From Pseudomonadota bacterium (GTDB taxonomy: Bacteria; Pseudomonadota; Alphaproteobacteria; Rhizobiales; Beijerinckiaceae): a DNA stretch of 64,000 bases. A program made the translations under genes and the position numbers. The stretch spans positions 108,034 through 172,033 of the forward strand of contig JAJXWB010000006.1 of assembly GCA_021781815.1 (NCBI GenBank). Direction: 5' to 3'. The notes beneath the pieces were generated by a model. That model was not told the origin of the DNA, searched no databases, and saw only the letters and a program-made list of their open reading frames with translations. This document shows positions 53,413 to 62,416 of the stretch, piece after piece; the first letter of the stretch is position 1, and each line of letters starts with the position of its first letter.

Positions 53413-53449
53413 CCATCCTTTCAGATGGGCGCCTCTCGTTGGGGAGAGG
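53413..53449 (-). promoter_or_regulatory. Structured serC leader (two hairpins around the RBS)
   Basis: On the minus strand a CCTCTC-CCCAAC-GAGAGG hairpin (53449-53432) is followed by CCATC-TGAAAG-GATGG (53428-53413), whose loop and 3' side hold the AAGGA ribosome site five bases before the serC ATG. A serC leader RNA motif has been described in Alphaproteobacteria; whether this is a member needs a covariance-model search. It could control translation. Confidence 0.5.
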
Positions 53450-53497
53450 TGTCCCGCGGACGGCGATACAGGGAACGCGCGTTCAAAGCAAGCCCGA

Positions 53498-53527
53498 CAA
53501 AATGAAACGGCGGCCGGAAGGCCGCCG
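53498..53527 (-). terminator. Terminator of the 53551 barrel gene
   Basis: Eight-base-pair stem (CGGCGGCC/GGCCGCCG, GGAA loop) followed on the minus strand by a T-rich tract (TTTCATTTT). It lies about 25 bases past the barrel-protein stop and separates it from serC. Confidence 0.8.
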
Positions 53528-53550
53528 CGCGATGCGGAAATGCGGCAGGC

Positions 53551-54435
53551 TCAGTCCGGCGTGTAGCGCAGGCCGACGCGGATCTCGTGCGCGGTCTCCT
53601 TTTGCGCGCTCGTTACGCCATAGATATTGTTGGTCGTCACGTTGCCGAGGTAGAGGAAACGATAGCCCATATCGACGGCGGTGTTCGGCGTGAGCGCATA
53701 GGAGGCGCCGAACATGCCGGCGAAGGCGAGATTGACGCGCTGGCTGGTTGACGATTGATCCCAGTCGTAATTGTAGACGGCCGCCGTGCCGGGATCCTGA
53801 TACGTCACGTTGTACGACGCGCCATTGGGCGTGAACCAGTTCCTGCTGACTTTCTGATAGACGAAATTCGGCCCGACGCCGACGCCGACATAGGGCGTCA
53901 GGTTCCACCACGTCCCGAGATCGGCGTAGACGTTGAACAGGACGTGGAAATTGGTCATGCGCGCGCGCACGAAATCATAGCAGGTGCTGTATTGGGTTCC
54001 GTAGGTGACGGTCGTCACGCCGCTCGCGGAGGTTGTCGACGTCGTCGTTGGACCGACCGGGCATGTCGCGGCCGCGGTGTTGCGCTGGAATGTTCGCGGC
54101 GCGCGATAATCGGCGGTCACGTCCGTGCGGAACCAGTCATTGAACTTGTAGCCAAAGCCGAGCCCGATGCTCCAGCTATTCGGAAAGCTGGTGGATTGCG
54201 GCAGGGTCGATGTGCCGAACTGGAGCGGCGTGTCCTGCGCGACAGCCACATCGCCGCGCAGATACCATCCGGTCGCGAAGGTGACGGGGCGGTCGTCGAT
54301 CGGCGCCGGCGCCACATCGGGCGTGTCGGACGATCCGAAGAACGGCCATTCCCAGGCTTGCGCTGCGGGCGCCGTCAGCGCGATCGCAAGCGCCGCGACC
54401 GTCGCCATCCCGTTTCCGCGCGTGAGCACGCCCAT
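53551..54435 (-). CDS. Outer-membrane beta-barrel protein A
   Basis: A 294-residue protein with a signal peptide (MGVLTRGNGMATVAALAIALTAPAAQA, cleavage before WEWPF). After a proline-rich stretch come alternating amphipathic strands: GWYLRGDVAVAQDTP, NSWSIGLGFGYKFNDWFRTDVTADY, NFHVLFNVYADLGTWWNLTPYVGVGVG, VDMGYRFLYLGNV, HEIRVGLRY. The strand pattern parallels the neighbouring barrel at 54659, so the two are paralogues. An unusual Thr/Ser-rich loop (GPTTTSTTSASGVTTVTYG) lies between two cysteines. Function unknown. Preceded by a CtrA-like box. Confidence 0.85.
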   Translation of the reverse strand: MGVLTRGNGMATVAALAIALTAPAAQAWEWPFFGSSDTPDVAPAPIDDRPVTFATGWYLRGDVAVAQDTPLQFGTSTLPQSTSFPNSWSIGLGFGYKFNDWFRTDVTADYRAPRTFQRNTAAATCPVGPTTTSTTSASGVTTVTYGTQYSTCYDFVRARMTNFHVLFNVYADLGTWWNLTPYVGVGVGPNFVYQKVSRNWFTPNGASYNVTYQDPGTAAVYNYDWDQSSTSQRVNLAFAGMFGASYALTPNTAVDMGYRFLYLGNVTTNNIYGVTSAQKETAHEIRVGLRYTPD

Positions 54436-54504
54436 GTCGTCACCCCGAAACTGCGCCGGACGTTGCAATCCAGCCATCTGTGAATCGAAGATGAGCGAAC
54501 ATGC

Positions 54505-54519
54505 TTAAAATGCGCTTAA
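54505..54519 (-). promoter_or_regulatory. CtrA-like box upstream of barrel gene A
   Basis: TTAA-N7-TTAA, 70 bases before the start codon, adjoining CGTTAGGG. The same CGTTAGGGTTAAG block occurs at nearly the same distance before the paralogous gene. It matches the full CtrA site architecture of alphaproteobacteria. Confidence 0.6.
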
Positions 54520-54603
54520 CCCTAACGAATAATGTCATTTCCGACACGTCTGGTGGATGCGGTCGGGCATGGCGTCGAGGGCTCTCGCCGGACGCGTACA
54601 TGC

Positions 54604-54635
54604 AAACAAAAACGGCGCGGAATATTCCGCGCCGT
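54604..54635 (-). terminator. Terminator of the 54659 barrel gene
   Basis: A 24-base perfect palindrome (54612-54635, arms ACGGCGCGGAAT/ATTCCGCGCCGT) followed on the minus strand by TTTTTGTTTG, 24 bases after the stop of barrel gene B. Confidence 0.85.
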
Positions 54636-54658
54636 CTGAGTTCGAAAGAGATCCGCGT

Positions 54659-55522
54659 TCAGTATTTGCGAACGAGCGGCCCCGGCGCGCCGCCGAAGAT
54701 CGGCGCATTGGCGGCGACGACCGGCCCCATGCCGTAATCGCCGAGAATGTAGCGGAAGCCGAGACGGAAGTCGTGCGCGGTCTGACGATAGGACTGGGTC
54801 TCGAAGTAGCAGGAGGTCACGTAGCCGCACACGATCGGGTTGCTCCTGACCGAGCCCATGTCGAGGTAACGATACCCCAGATCGAGCTTCAGATTCGGCG
54901 TCACGGAAAAGGCAAGACCGGCCATGGCCGCCCAGGCGAAATTGTCCGATGACCTGTCGGCCGCATAGCCCGTGCCGACGCCGATGTCAGTCAACGCGCC
55001 CATGTGATTGTGGGCCAGACCGATGCCCGCGCCGATATAGGGCGTCACACCGTACCAGGTGCCGAGATCGACATAGCCATTCGCGAGAAAGACGGCCGAC
55101 GCGACGTTCGACGAATAGGTGTCGAGGCAGTAGGCGGCGGCGCAGAAGGCGGTGTAGCCCACCCCCGAGCGATAGGGCGCGGAACTGCGATATTCGCCGG
55201 TCACGTCAGCGCGGAACCAGTTGTTGATCTGATAGCCGACGCCGGCGCCGATGATCGCGGAATCGCCGAGTTCGTTATAGGCGTTGAACGTCGCCGGCGC
55301 ATATCCGCCGAGCATGTTCGTCGGCTGGAGAGTCGAACGGAAACCGCCGATCTCGTTCACGCCGACGCCGACGTCGCCGCGAAGATACCAGCCGCTGATG
55401 TCCGGGGCGACGACCGGCGGTTCGACCATGGGAGGAGGCGGCAACAGGTCCGCCGCGAAGGCAGGAGCGATCGCGCCAAGAACGACCACGCCGGCCAGAG
55501 TGAGGGCCTTGATGCTGCCCAT
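54659..55522 (-). CDS. Outer-membrane beta-barrel protein B
   Basis: A 287-residue protein with signal peptide MGSIKALTLAGVVVLGAIAPAFA, a proline-rich N-terminal stretch (DLLPPPPMVEPPVVAP) and barrel strands: GWYLRGDVGVGVNEIGGF, IIGAGVGYQINNWFRADVTGEYR, NGYVDLGTWYGVTPYIGAGIGLAHN, LKLDLGYRYLDMGSV, HDFRLGFRYILGD. Its strand order matches barrel A next to it, so this is a tandem duplication with divergence. The ribosome site AAAGGAAAC is six bases before the start at 55522; the longer frame to 55813 has no support. Role unknown. Confidence 0.88.
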   Translation of the reverse strand: MGSIKALTLAGVVVLGAIAPAFAADLLPPPPMVEPPVVAPDISGWYLRGDVGVGVNEIGGFRSTLQPTNMLGGYAPATFNAYNELGDSAIIGAGVGYQINNWFRADVTGEYRSSAPYRSGVGYTAFCAAAYCLDTYSSNVASAVFLANGYVDLGTWYGVTPYIGAGIGLAHNHMGALTDIGVGTGYAADRSSDNFAWAAMAGLAFSVTPNLKLDLGYRYLDMGSVRSNPIVCGYVTSCYFETQSYRQTAHDFRLGFRYILGDYGMGPVVAANAPIFGGAPGPLVRKY

Positions 55523-55593
55523 GCGAGTTTCCTTTGTGCTGACGGGCAAGGCCCGCATCCGATGGAGACAAGGGAGAAAATCGCAGAGCTTAG

Positions 55594-55608
55594 TTAATTT
55601 GCACTTAA
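55594..55608 (-). promoter_or_regulatory. CtrA-like box upstream of barrel gene B
   Basis: TTAA-N7-TTAAC, 72 bases before the start codon, following the same CGTTAGGG block that precedes barrel gene A. The conserved sequence and position between paralogues argue for a real regulatory site. Confidence 0.62.
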
Positions 55609-55782
55609 CCCTAACGCGCCATCGCACAACGTCTTGATGCACGCGGAAACGCGCGGATTTACTGCGTTTCCGGCAAGGACCGAAACGATCGGACAAAGCG
55701 GATTCCAACATTTTCTTGCGCGCTGGCCTGCTCGCGCGCCCAGATCCCGCTTGAATTACGGCGCGTGAGAACTGCGCGCCGC

Positions 55783-57123
55783 TCAGGCCGCAGCGCCATG
55801 CAGCGCATCGCACACGGAGTCGACGACGCTTTCCACCAACGCGCGGTCGTCGCCCTCGCCCATGACGCGGATCACGGCTTCGGTCCCGGAAGGGCGGATC
55901 AGCAGGCGGCCGCCGGCGCCGAGACGCTCGCGCGCAGCGTCGATGGACTTCACGACCGGCGCGCGTTCGAGCACGGACTTGCGCACGCGCACGTTCTTGA
56001 GGATCTGCGGCAGCGGCTCGAACAGGTGGCAGACCTCGCTGACCGGCTTGCGCTTTTTCTGCACGACCGAGAGCACCTGCATGGCCGCCACGAGTCCGTC
56101 GCCCGTTGTCGTGTGATCCGACAGGATGATATGGCCGGACTGCTCGCCGCCAACATTGTAGCCGCCTTCGCGCATGCGTTCGAGCACGTAGCGATCGCCG
56201 ACGGCGACCCGCTCCAGCGCGAGACCGATCCCGCCCAGATAGCGTTCGAGGCCGAGGTTGGACATGACGGTCGCGACGATTCCCGGTCGCGCCAGTTGCC
56301 CCTCTTCCTTCCAGTTGGTGGCGACCAGCGCCATCAGTTGGTCGCCGTCGACTAGATGGCCGTGCTCGTCGACGATCAGCACGCGGTCTGCGTCGCCATC
56401 GAGCGCGATGCCGATGTCCGCCCGCATTTCACGCACCTTGGCGCTGAGCGCGGCCGGCGCCGTCGAGCCGACGTCGCGATTGATGTTGACGCCATTCGGC
56501 TCGCAGCCGATCGAGAACACTTCGGCCCCAAGTTCCCACAGCGCCTGCGGCGCCACCTTGTAGGCCGCGCCATTGGCGCAATCGATGACGATGCGCAGAC
56601 CGTCGAGCGACACATTGCGCGGCAGCGTGCGCTTGGCGTATTCGATGTAGCGCGCCTGCACGTCGTCGAACCGCTTGGCGCGGCCAAGCTCGCTGGAGGC
56701 GGCGAGCTTCGACGACAGATCCTGTCCGAGCAGCGCCTCGATTTCGGCCTCGACCTCGTCGGACAGCTTGTAGCCATCCGGCCCGAACAACTTGATGCCA
56801 TTGTCCTCGTAAGGGTTGTGCGAGGCGGAAATCATCACCCCGAGATCGGCGCGCATCGAGCGCGCGAGCATGGCCACCGCCGGCGTCGGCACGGGCCCCA
56901 GGATCATCACATCTATGCCGACCGATGCGAAGCCCGAGACCAGCGCATATTCGATCATGTAGCCGGACAGGCGCGTGTCCTTGCCGATCACGACGCGGTG
57001 GCGATGATCGCCGCGCTGGAAAACAATGCCAGCGGCCTGCCCCACCTTGAGCGCCAGCTCCGGCGTGATCACGCGATTGGCCAGCCCGCGAATGCCATCC
57101 GTGCCAAAATACTTGCGGCTCAT
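55783..57123 (-). CDS. glmM: Phosphoglucosamine mutase
   Basis: A 446-residue enzyme that interconverts glucosamine-6-phosphate and glucosamine-1-phosphate for UDP-GlcNAc, hence peptidoglycan and LPS. It begins [13 protein letters not shown]; the phosphoserine loop is [13 protein letters not shown] with Ser101, the metal loop is DGDADR near residue 242, and the sugar loop GEQSGHI near 325. The C-terminal [15 protein letters not shown] phosphate loop is complete. In many alphaproteobacteria glmM follows ftsH directly; here arsC and a small gene are interposed. The start at 57123 is preferred to 57150. Confidence 0.96.
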   Translation of the reverse strand: MSRKYFGTDGIRGLANRVITPELALKVGQAAGIVFQRGDHRHRVVIGKDTRLSGYMIEYALVSGFASVGIDVMILGPVPTPAVAMLARSMRADLGVMISASHNPYEDNGIKLFGPDGYKLSDEVEAEIEALLGQDLSSKLAASSELGRAKRFDDVQARYIEYAKRTLPRNVSLDGLRIVIDCANGAAYKVAPQALWELGAEVFSIGCEPNGVNINRDVGSTAPAALSAKVREMRADIGIALDGDADRVLIVDEHGHLVDGDQLMALVATNWKEEGQLARPGIVATVMSNLGLERYLGGIGLALERVAVGDRYVLERMREGGYNVGGEQSGHIILSDHTTTGDGLVAAMQVLSVVQKKRKPVSEVCHLFEPLPQILKNVRVRKSVLERAPVVKSIDAARERLGAGGRLLIRPSGTEAVIRVMGEGDDRALVESVVDSVCDALHGAAA

Positions 57124-57235
57124 CTCGATCCTCTGAAATTCTGATCCCAATGCCGACGGGCGAGTCCTAACCGCTTCCCACGGGCAGCGGGAAACGTCCC
57201 GAATTTTTGATTAACGGCCAGGAATACAGTCGACC

Positions 57236-57592
57236 ATGACCTTGCTCGCGACAATTTATCACAATCCCGCCTGCGGAACCTCGCGAAACGTCCTCGCCGC
57301 GCTGCGCGCGGCAGGCATCGAGCCGAAGGTCGTGGAATATCTGAAGCGCCCGCCGGACAGGAAGACGCTGGAAAGTCTCCTCGATCGGATGGGCAGGAAT
57401 GTTCGCGACATCCTGCGCCAGCGCGGAACGCCCTATGACGAACTTGGGCTGGACAACGCCAATCTGACCGACGACCAGATCTTTGCGGCCATTGCGGCGC
57501 ATCCGATCCTGATCGAGCGGCCGATCGTCGTCGTCGGCGACAGAGTCGCCCTGTGCCGCCCGTCCGAGACCATTCAGGCGCTTCTTGGATAG
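57236..57592 (+). CDS. arsC: Arsenate reductase, glutaredoxin-coupled ArsC family
   Basis: A 118-residue thioredoxin-fold protein. Cys13 in HNPACGTSRN is the catalytic cysteine of ArsC (HX3CX3R), and ERPIVVVGDRVALCRP near residue 92 is the conserved C-terminal segment. It reduces arsenate to arsenite with glutathione and glutaredoxin. It is shorter than E. coli ArsC by about 20 residues at the C-terminus but complete in fold. No arsR, arsB or acr3 is nearby, so export would rely on genes elsewhere. It is divergent from glmM. Confidence 0.9.
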   Translation: MTLLATIYHNPACGTSRNVLAALRAAGIEPKVVEYLKRPPDRKTLESLLDRMGRNVRDILRQRGTPYDELGLDNANLTDDQIFAAIAAHPILIERPIVVVGDRVALCRPSETIQALLG

Positions 57593-57608
57593 AGCGGGAC
57601 AAGGCCGT

Positions 57609-57863
57609 CTAACCGGCGGCCGCCTCCAGCGCGCGCCTCGCTCTGTCCAGAGCCGATGGACAAAGAGAGGCGATGCAGCCCAGAATGAGCGCATCGACAT
57701 CGAGGCAGCCTTCGCCTGTCATCCTGAGCAGCGCCGACGCGATTGCTTCGCGCCGCAAGGCGGGATCGACGGAGGCCAACCGAAGCGTGATCTCGCCATA
57801 GGCTCGTTCCGCAGCGGCTAACTGCTCTGGATACCAGACGCCGATCATACGCTCCTGAGACAT
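57609..57863 (-). CDS. Hypothetical protein, 84 residues
   Basis: A small, mostly helical protein (PEQLAAAERAYGEITLRLASVDPALRREAIASALLRM) with two cysteines in its C-terminal helix region. There is no signal peptide or membrane helix. The regular helical pattern and natural codon use make it likely to be a real gene, but I recognise no family. It is convergent with arsC, 17 bases away. Confidence 0.5.
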   Translation of the reverse strand: MSQERMIGVWYPEQLAAAERAYGEITLRLASVDPALRREAIASALLRMTGEGCLDVDALILGCIASLCPSALDRARRALEAAAG

Positions 57864-58228
57864 GAGCGCCCCCTCCCCCCGCTGGCCGGCCGAGTTCGAC
57901 GCCTCCAGTTACGTCGAGGGTTTGCACGCCGTCAACACGTCAGGCGGACATCGCTGGGTACTCATTTTTGGGGGCTTGCCTGCCTCGCCGGCCCAGACCG
58001 GCGATCCGGGCGGCTGCGCCGGCGCAATCGCTGCTTTCGCCAGTATTTTCATATGATGGCGCCACATAAGAAAGCCCAACCGCCGCGGCTTCATGCGCCG
58101 CGGCGATTGGGCTTTTTCGCGATCCCCACATCGCTCGCATTCAGAACGCGCGGACTCGAAAATGGTTCCGTCTTGCGACCACGATGCCGACAAAAGATTC
58201 GGCGCACGGACGAACCGCGACGGCGCCT
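57864..58228. other. Gene-less stretch between small gene and ftsH terminator
   Basis: About 365 bases with short frames on both strands that show no family features. It contains a strong plus-strand hairpin terminator at 58073-58117, although the nearest upstream plus-strand gene (arsC) ends 480 bases away. That leaves room for a small RNA, which I cannot confirm. Confidence 0.5.
58073..58117 (+). terminator. Orphan strong intrinsic terminator
   Basis: A two-part stem: AGCCCAA pairs with TTGGGCT and, inside a two-base mismatch, GCCGCGG pairs with CCGCGGC; loop of nine bases; five Ts follow on the plus strand. On the minus strand the stem is followed by TTTCTT, so it may work in both directions. 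Confidence 0.75.
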
Positions 58229-58256
58229 AAAAAAACCCGGCCATTCGGCCGGGTTT
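58229..58256 (-). terminator. Terminator of ftsH
   Basis: Ten-base-pair stem (AAACCCGGCC/GGCCGGGTTT) with a four-base loop, seven bases past the ftsH stop, continuing into a T run on the minus strand. Confidence 0.9.
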
Positions 58257-58262
58257 CGCGGG

Positions 58263-60188
58263 TCAGCCTGTCGGCTGCGGTTCGAGGCCGCCCGCATCGG
58301 GCTCGGGCTTCGGCCGGTTGTTGCGGCCGGCCGACGGCACCGGCGCAGCGCGCGGAGGCGTTGCGTCGCCGGACTCGCGCACAGGCGGAATGCCCTTCAG
58401 CAGCGCCATGATTTCGTCGCCGGACAGCGTCTCGTACTCTATCAACCCCTTGGCCAAGGCTTCGAGGTCGTTGCGCTTCTCCGTGATGATGCGGCGCGCC
58501 TCCGACAGGCCGGTCTCGACGAGGCGGCGCACCTCGGCGTCGATCTTCTGCGAGGTTTCTTCCGACAGGGTCTGCTGGCGGCCCATGGAATAGCCGAGGA
58601 ACACCTCCTCCTGGTTCTCGCCATACATCACGGTTCCAAGCTGCTCGGAGAAGCCCCAGCGCGTGACCATGGCGCGGGCGAGCTTGGTCGCCTGCTCGAT
58701 GTCGGACTGCGCGCCGGACGTGACCTTGTCCTTGCCGAAGATGATCTCCTCGGAGACGCGACCGCCCATCAGCACCGCAAGACGCGACATCATCTGCTCG
58801 TAGCTCATCGACAGCTTGTCGCGTTCGGGAAGCTGCATGACCATGCCCAGCGCGCGACCACGGGGGATGATCGTGGCTTTGTGGACCGGATCCGTCGCCG
58901 GCACGTTGAGCGCGACGATGGCGTGGCCGCCTTCGTGATAGGCGGTCAGTTCCTTTTCGCCTTCGGTCATGACGAGGGTGCGGCGTTCCGCCCCCATCAT
59001 GATCTTGTCCTTGGAATCCTCGAATTCCGCCATGGTGACGATACGCTTTCCACGGCGCGCGGCCATGAGAGCGGCCTCGTTGACGAGGTTCATCAGATCG
59101 GCGCCCGAAAATCCCGGCGTCCCGCGGGCGACAACCTTGAGGTCGACGTCGGGGGCGAGCGGCACCTTTCGGACGTGAACGCGCAGAATGCGTTCGCGGC
59201 CGATGACGTCCGGGTTCGGAACCACGATCTGACGGTCGAACCGGCCGGGGCGCAGCAGGGCGGGATCGAGCACGTCAGGCCGGTTGGTGGCGGCGATCAG
59301 GATGATGCCCTCGTTCGCCTCGAAGCCATCCATCTCGACCAGCAACTGATTGAGAGTCTGCTCGCGCTCGTCGTTGCCGCCGCCGAGCCCGGCGCCGCGG
59401 TGCCGGCCCACCGCATCGATTTCGTCGATGAAGATGATGCAGGGCGCGTTCTTCTTGGCCTGCTCGAACATATCCCGGACGCGGGATGCGCCCACGCCGA
59501 CGAACATTTCAACGAAGTCGGAGCCCGAGATCGTGAAAAATGGCACGTTCGCCTCGCCGGCGATGGCGCGGGCGAGCAGGGTCTTGCCGGTGCCGGGCGG
59601 ACCCACCAACAATACGCCGCGCGGAATTCGGCCGCCGAGGCGCTGGAATTTCTGAGGGTCGCGCAGAAATTCGACGATTTCCTGCAAATCTTCCTTGGCC
59701 TCGTCGACGCCAGCGACATCCTCGAACGTCACCCGGCCCCGCGTTTCCGTCAGCAGCTTGGCCTTGGACTTGCCAAATCCCATCGCCTTGCCGCCAGCGC
59801 CCTGCATCTGCCTGGAAAGGAAGATCCAGACGCCAAGGAAGGCGATCAGGGGCAGGCCGTTGACCAGCAGCGTGACGAGCCAATTATTGCCTTCGGACGG
59901 CGCGCGCGCCGTGATCGAGACGTTCTTTTTATAAAGTGTCTGAACAAGCGACGGATCGTTCGGCGCATAGGTCGAGAACTCGCGACTGTCCGTGTAATGC
60001 CCGGTGATGTCGTTGCCGGCGATGGTGACATCGCGCACCCGGCCCTGATCAACCTGACTCAGCAGCTCGCTGAACGAAATTGACGTGGTTTGCTGCCGCT
60101 GGGCGGGGTTCTGGAACATGATGACCAGACCCACCACCAAGAAAAAGATGATCACCCAGAGAGCGAAATTCCGGAAGTTCGGGTTCAT
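58263..60188 (-). CDS. ftsH: ATP-dependent zinc metalloprotease FtsH
   Basis: A 641-residue inner-membrane AAA+ protease. Two helices (residues 8-26 and about 105-125) enclose the periplasmic domain. The AAA module has Walker A GPPGTGKT near residue 198, Walker [13 protein letters not shown] near 255, and the second region of homology [19 protein letters not shown]. The zinc site is HEGGH near residue 416 with the later glutamate in the SEEIIF stretch. It degrades misassembled membrane proteins and LpxC-type regulators as a hexamer. It lies downstream of tilS, pal and cpoB in the same direction and ends at a strong terminator. Confidence 0.97.
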   Translation of the reverse strand: MNPNFRNFALWVIIFFLVVGLVIMFQNPAQRQQTTSISFSELLSQVDQGRVRDVTIAGNDITGHYTDSREFSTYAPNDPSLVQTLYKKNVSITARAPSEGNNWLVTLLVNGLPLIAFLGVWIFLSRQMQGAGGKAMGFGKSKAKLLTETRGRVTFEDVAGVDEAKEDLQEIVEFLRDPQKFQRLGGRIPRGVLLVGPPGTGKTLLARAIAGEANVPFFTISGSDFVEMFVGVGASRVRDMFEQAKKNAPCIIFIDEIDAVGRHRGAGLGGGNDEREQTLNQLLVEMDGFEANEGIILIAATNRPDVLDPALLRPGRFDRQIVVPNPDVIGRERILRVHVRKVPLAPDVDLKVVARGTPGFSGADLMNLVNEAALMAARRGKRIVTMAEFEDSKDKIMMGAERRTLVMTEGEKELTAYHEGGHAIVALNVPATDPVHKATIIPRGRALGMVMQLPERDKLSMSYEQMMSRLAVLMGGRVSEEIIFGKDKVTSGAQSDIEQATKLARAMVTRWGFSEQLGTVMYGENQEEVFLGYSMGRQQTLSEETSQKIDAEVRRLVETGLSEARRIITEKRNDLEALAKGLIEYETLSGDEIMALLKGIPPVRESGDATPPRAAPVPSAGRNNRPKPEPDAGGLEPQPTG

Positions 60189-60304
60189 CAGAGACCTGTA
60201 GAAGCGACGGCGAGTTCAAACGCCGCCAAGCTGATTTGAGTTCCAATGTAGGCGCGCGCCCCCGCATTGCCAAGGACGCGCGCCAATTGTGATTGACGGC
60301 AAGC

Positions 60305-61312
60305 TCATGGTGTTGTCCTCCGGGGCGCCTCGGGCTTCAAAACCAGCTTGTGCGCGTCCAGCCGGACGCAGACGCCGCCAAGCGTGGCGGCGACCGGCGC
60401 CCCGGCGCGCAGCCGCCGGACGAGCGCCTCGATCCGTTCGAGCCGGGGCGCATGCCCCGAACCGAGACCGGCGATTTCAGCCGTCAGCAGGCGCGCCAGC
60501 GCCTCCTCCGGCAGGCGGGCGACATCGGCGGCCGGCGCCTCGAACAGACCGGGCGCGCGCCGCGCCGGCAGAGCCGCCAGCTTCTCGGCGACGAGCGCCG
60601 CAAGCGCCTGTTCGCTGCGCGCGGCGCGCGCGGCGAGGCGCAGAATTTGCGCGCGGCCAAACCCCTCGGCCGCCAGCAGCGCGGCCAGGCGTCGAATCTG
60701 CGGCCGGCGGTAGGTTTCGTCGGCGTTCGTGGGGTCGTCGAAAAAGGCGATGCCCTGAGCGCGGCAGAAGGCGATGAGGTCGTCCTTGGCGTAGGGAAGA
60801 AGCGGGCGCGCCAGCCGCAAGCCGCTCGTCTCGCGGCCCGGAACCGGCCCAAGCGCCGCCATGCCGGCGAGGCCTGCCGGGCCGCTCCCTCGCAGGAGCC
60901 GCATCAGCGCCGTCTCGGCCTGATCGTCGGCATGATGCGCGGTCACGATCGTGTCTGCGCCCATGGCCGCGGCATGGTCCGCCAGCAGACGATACCGCGC
61001 GCCGCGCGCGGCTGCGGGGCGGCCCGTCTCCGGCTTGTCGCCGGTCCATGTCAGGATCGCATGGTCGAATCCGCGCGCGCGCGCGATTTCGCCGACGGCT
61101 TCCGCCTCGGCGCGAGATCCGCTGCGCAGCCCGTGATCGACCGTCGCGACAGCCATCTTCGTCGCGCAGCCCTTCCGCCATCGGTCGGCCAGGCCGAGCA
61201 GCGCCATCGAATCCGGGCCGCCGGAAACCGCCAGCAGCAGACCGCGCGCGCCTTCCAATGAGGCAAAAATCGCCTCAGGATCCAGCGGCGTCGCGGCGAC
61301 CCGCGTCAGCAC
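60305..61312 (-). CDS. tilS: tRNA(Ile)-lysidine synthase
   Basis: A 335-residue enzyme that converts cytidine-34 of the CAU-anticodon tRNA-Ile to lysidine, changing its reading from AUG to AUA. The PP-loop is LLAVSGGPDSMALL near residue 28 and the second motif HHADDQAETALMRLLRGSGPAGLAGM near 125. The C-terminal domain is short, as in alphaproteobacteria. The GTG start overlaps the end of cpoB by seven bases, so the two are coupled. ftsH follows 116 bases downstream. Confidence 0.94.
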   Translation of the reverse strand: MLTRVAATPLDPEAIFASLEGARGLLLAVSGGPDSMALLGLADRWRKGCATKMAVATVDHGLRSGSRAEAEAVGEIARARGFDHAILTWTGDKPETGRPAAARGARYRLLADHAAAMGADTIVTAHHADDQAETALMRLLRGSGPAGLAGMAALGPVPGRETSGLRLARPLLPYAKDDLIAFCRAQGIAFFDDPTNADETYRRPQIRRLAALLAAEGFGRAQILRLAARAARSEQALAALVAEKLAALPARRAPGLFEAPAADVARLPEEALARLLTAEIAGLGSGHAPRLERIEALVRRLRAGAPVAATLGGVCVRLDAHKLVLKPEAPRRTTP

Positions 61313-62301
61313 GAAATCTTCTTGGCCTCGCGATCGGCGGCCGCGCGCACCGTCGAAGCGTTCGGATATTTCCGCCCGATTTCGGAGAACGAGGCGCAGG
61401 CCTGCTCCTTCGCGCCCAGCGCGTTCAGCGACTCGCCAAGCCGCAGCAAAGCTTCCGCGCCCTTCGCCGAATTCGGATAGGATGTGGTGATCTTCAGATA
61501 TTGCTCGGCCGCCTCGCGATTGCGGCCGCGCTGGAAATAGGATTCGCCGAGCCCGTAGATCGCGTCCGGGACATAGCGATTTTTGGCGTTCTTCGCGATG
61601 AACGCGGAAAAGCTCTTTTCGGCGGAATCATACTGCCCCTGCTTCAGAAAGGAGGCGGCGAGTTCGTATTCTTCCTTTGGACCCGGCGGCTGAGCGTTGG
61701 CGATGATGGTCCCTCCCGGCGTCGTCTCGACCGCCGGAGGGGCAAGGCGCGGCTGGCCCAGATCCATCGGCTGCATGGGAGGGGGCGAGACCTGCGTCCG
61801 CGCCAGCGGCCCGCTCGGGGTGACCGCGGCGACAGTCGCGCTCCCCGCCGTCGTGCCGATCGGGCGGGGCGCGCCGGGGGCGTTGGGAGCCTGCGTCGGG
61901 TCGAAGGCGTCGCCGCGCCGCTGGCGGGACGGATCGCCGAGATTGACGGGCGCGCCCAGCGGCGGAACGGCGGCGGCGCCCGCCGGAGCGCCGACGCCAG
62001 TCTGCGCGGCGGGCGCGCGCGCCTGCTCTTCGAGCCGGCGAACCTGAAACTGCAATTGCTCGATTTGGCCAGTCAACGTCCTGATCTGGTTCTCGAGCCT
62101 GTCGATCCGTACAACGAGCGCGCCGGCGTCCTGGCCGCCGCGGCCCTGCGGCTGGTCGTCGTCGAGATCGGCTGGCGGCTGCGGAGAATTGAAAAGCTGC
62201 GCCATCCGGAGCGGAGCGGCGATTTCGGCGGCCCGAACAGGCGCGACGCACCCAAGGCCCGCGCCGAGGACGATCAGAAGTAGTTTGTCGGTCAGACGCA
62301 T
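61306..62301 (-). CDS. cpoB: Tol-Pal system protein CpoB/YbgF
   Basis: A 331-residue periplasmic protein. The signal peptide (MRLTDKLLLIVLGAGLGCVAPVRA) is followed by a coiled-coil segment (VVRIDRLENQIRTLTGQIEQLQFQVRRLEEQ) that trimerises, a long Pro/Ala-rich linker, and a TPR domain (EYELAASFLKQGQYDSAEKSFSAFI, AIYGLGESYFQRGRNREAAEQYLKI). It coordinates outer-membrane constriction with peptidoglycan synthesis at division. It lies downstream of pal as in other proteobacteria, though here 447 bases separate them. Confidence 0.93.
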   Translation of the reverse strand: MRLTDKLLLIVLGAGLGCVAPVRAAEIAAPLRMAQLFNSPQPPADLDDDQPQGRGGQDAGALVVRIDRLENQIRTLTGQIEQLQFQVRRLEEQARAPAAQTGVGAPAGAAAVPPLGAPVNLGDPSRQRRGDAFDPTQAPNAPGAPRPIGTTAGSATVAAVTPSGPLARTQVSPPPMQPMDLGQPRLAPPAVETTPGGTIIANAQPPGPKEEYELAASFLKQGQYDSAEKSFSAFIAKNAKNRYVPDAIYGLGESYFQRGRNREAAEQYLKITTSYPNSAKGAEALLRLGESLNALGAKEQACASFSEIGRKYPNASTVRAAADREAKKISC

Positions 62302-62416
62302 TCAGAAAATATCCAGCAGATTTGCGCGGCGACACATAGCATAGAGGTCTAGCCACGAAAATCCGCCGGAAGCGTGGCGGCGTTGCAACCGGCTCACGAA
62401 ACCGCCGACGGCGCTT

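Noticed and set aside
58053..60083. A 676-codon plus-strand frame
   Set aside because: It is antisense to ftsH, which is certain; the product is low-complexity with no domain.
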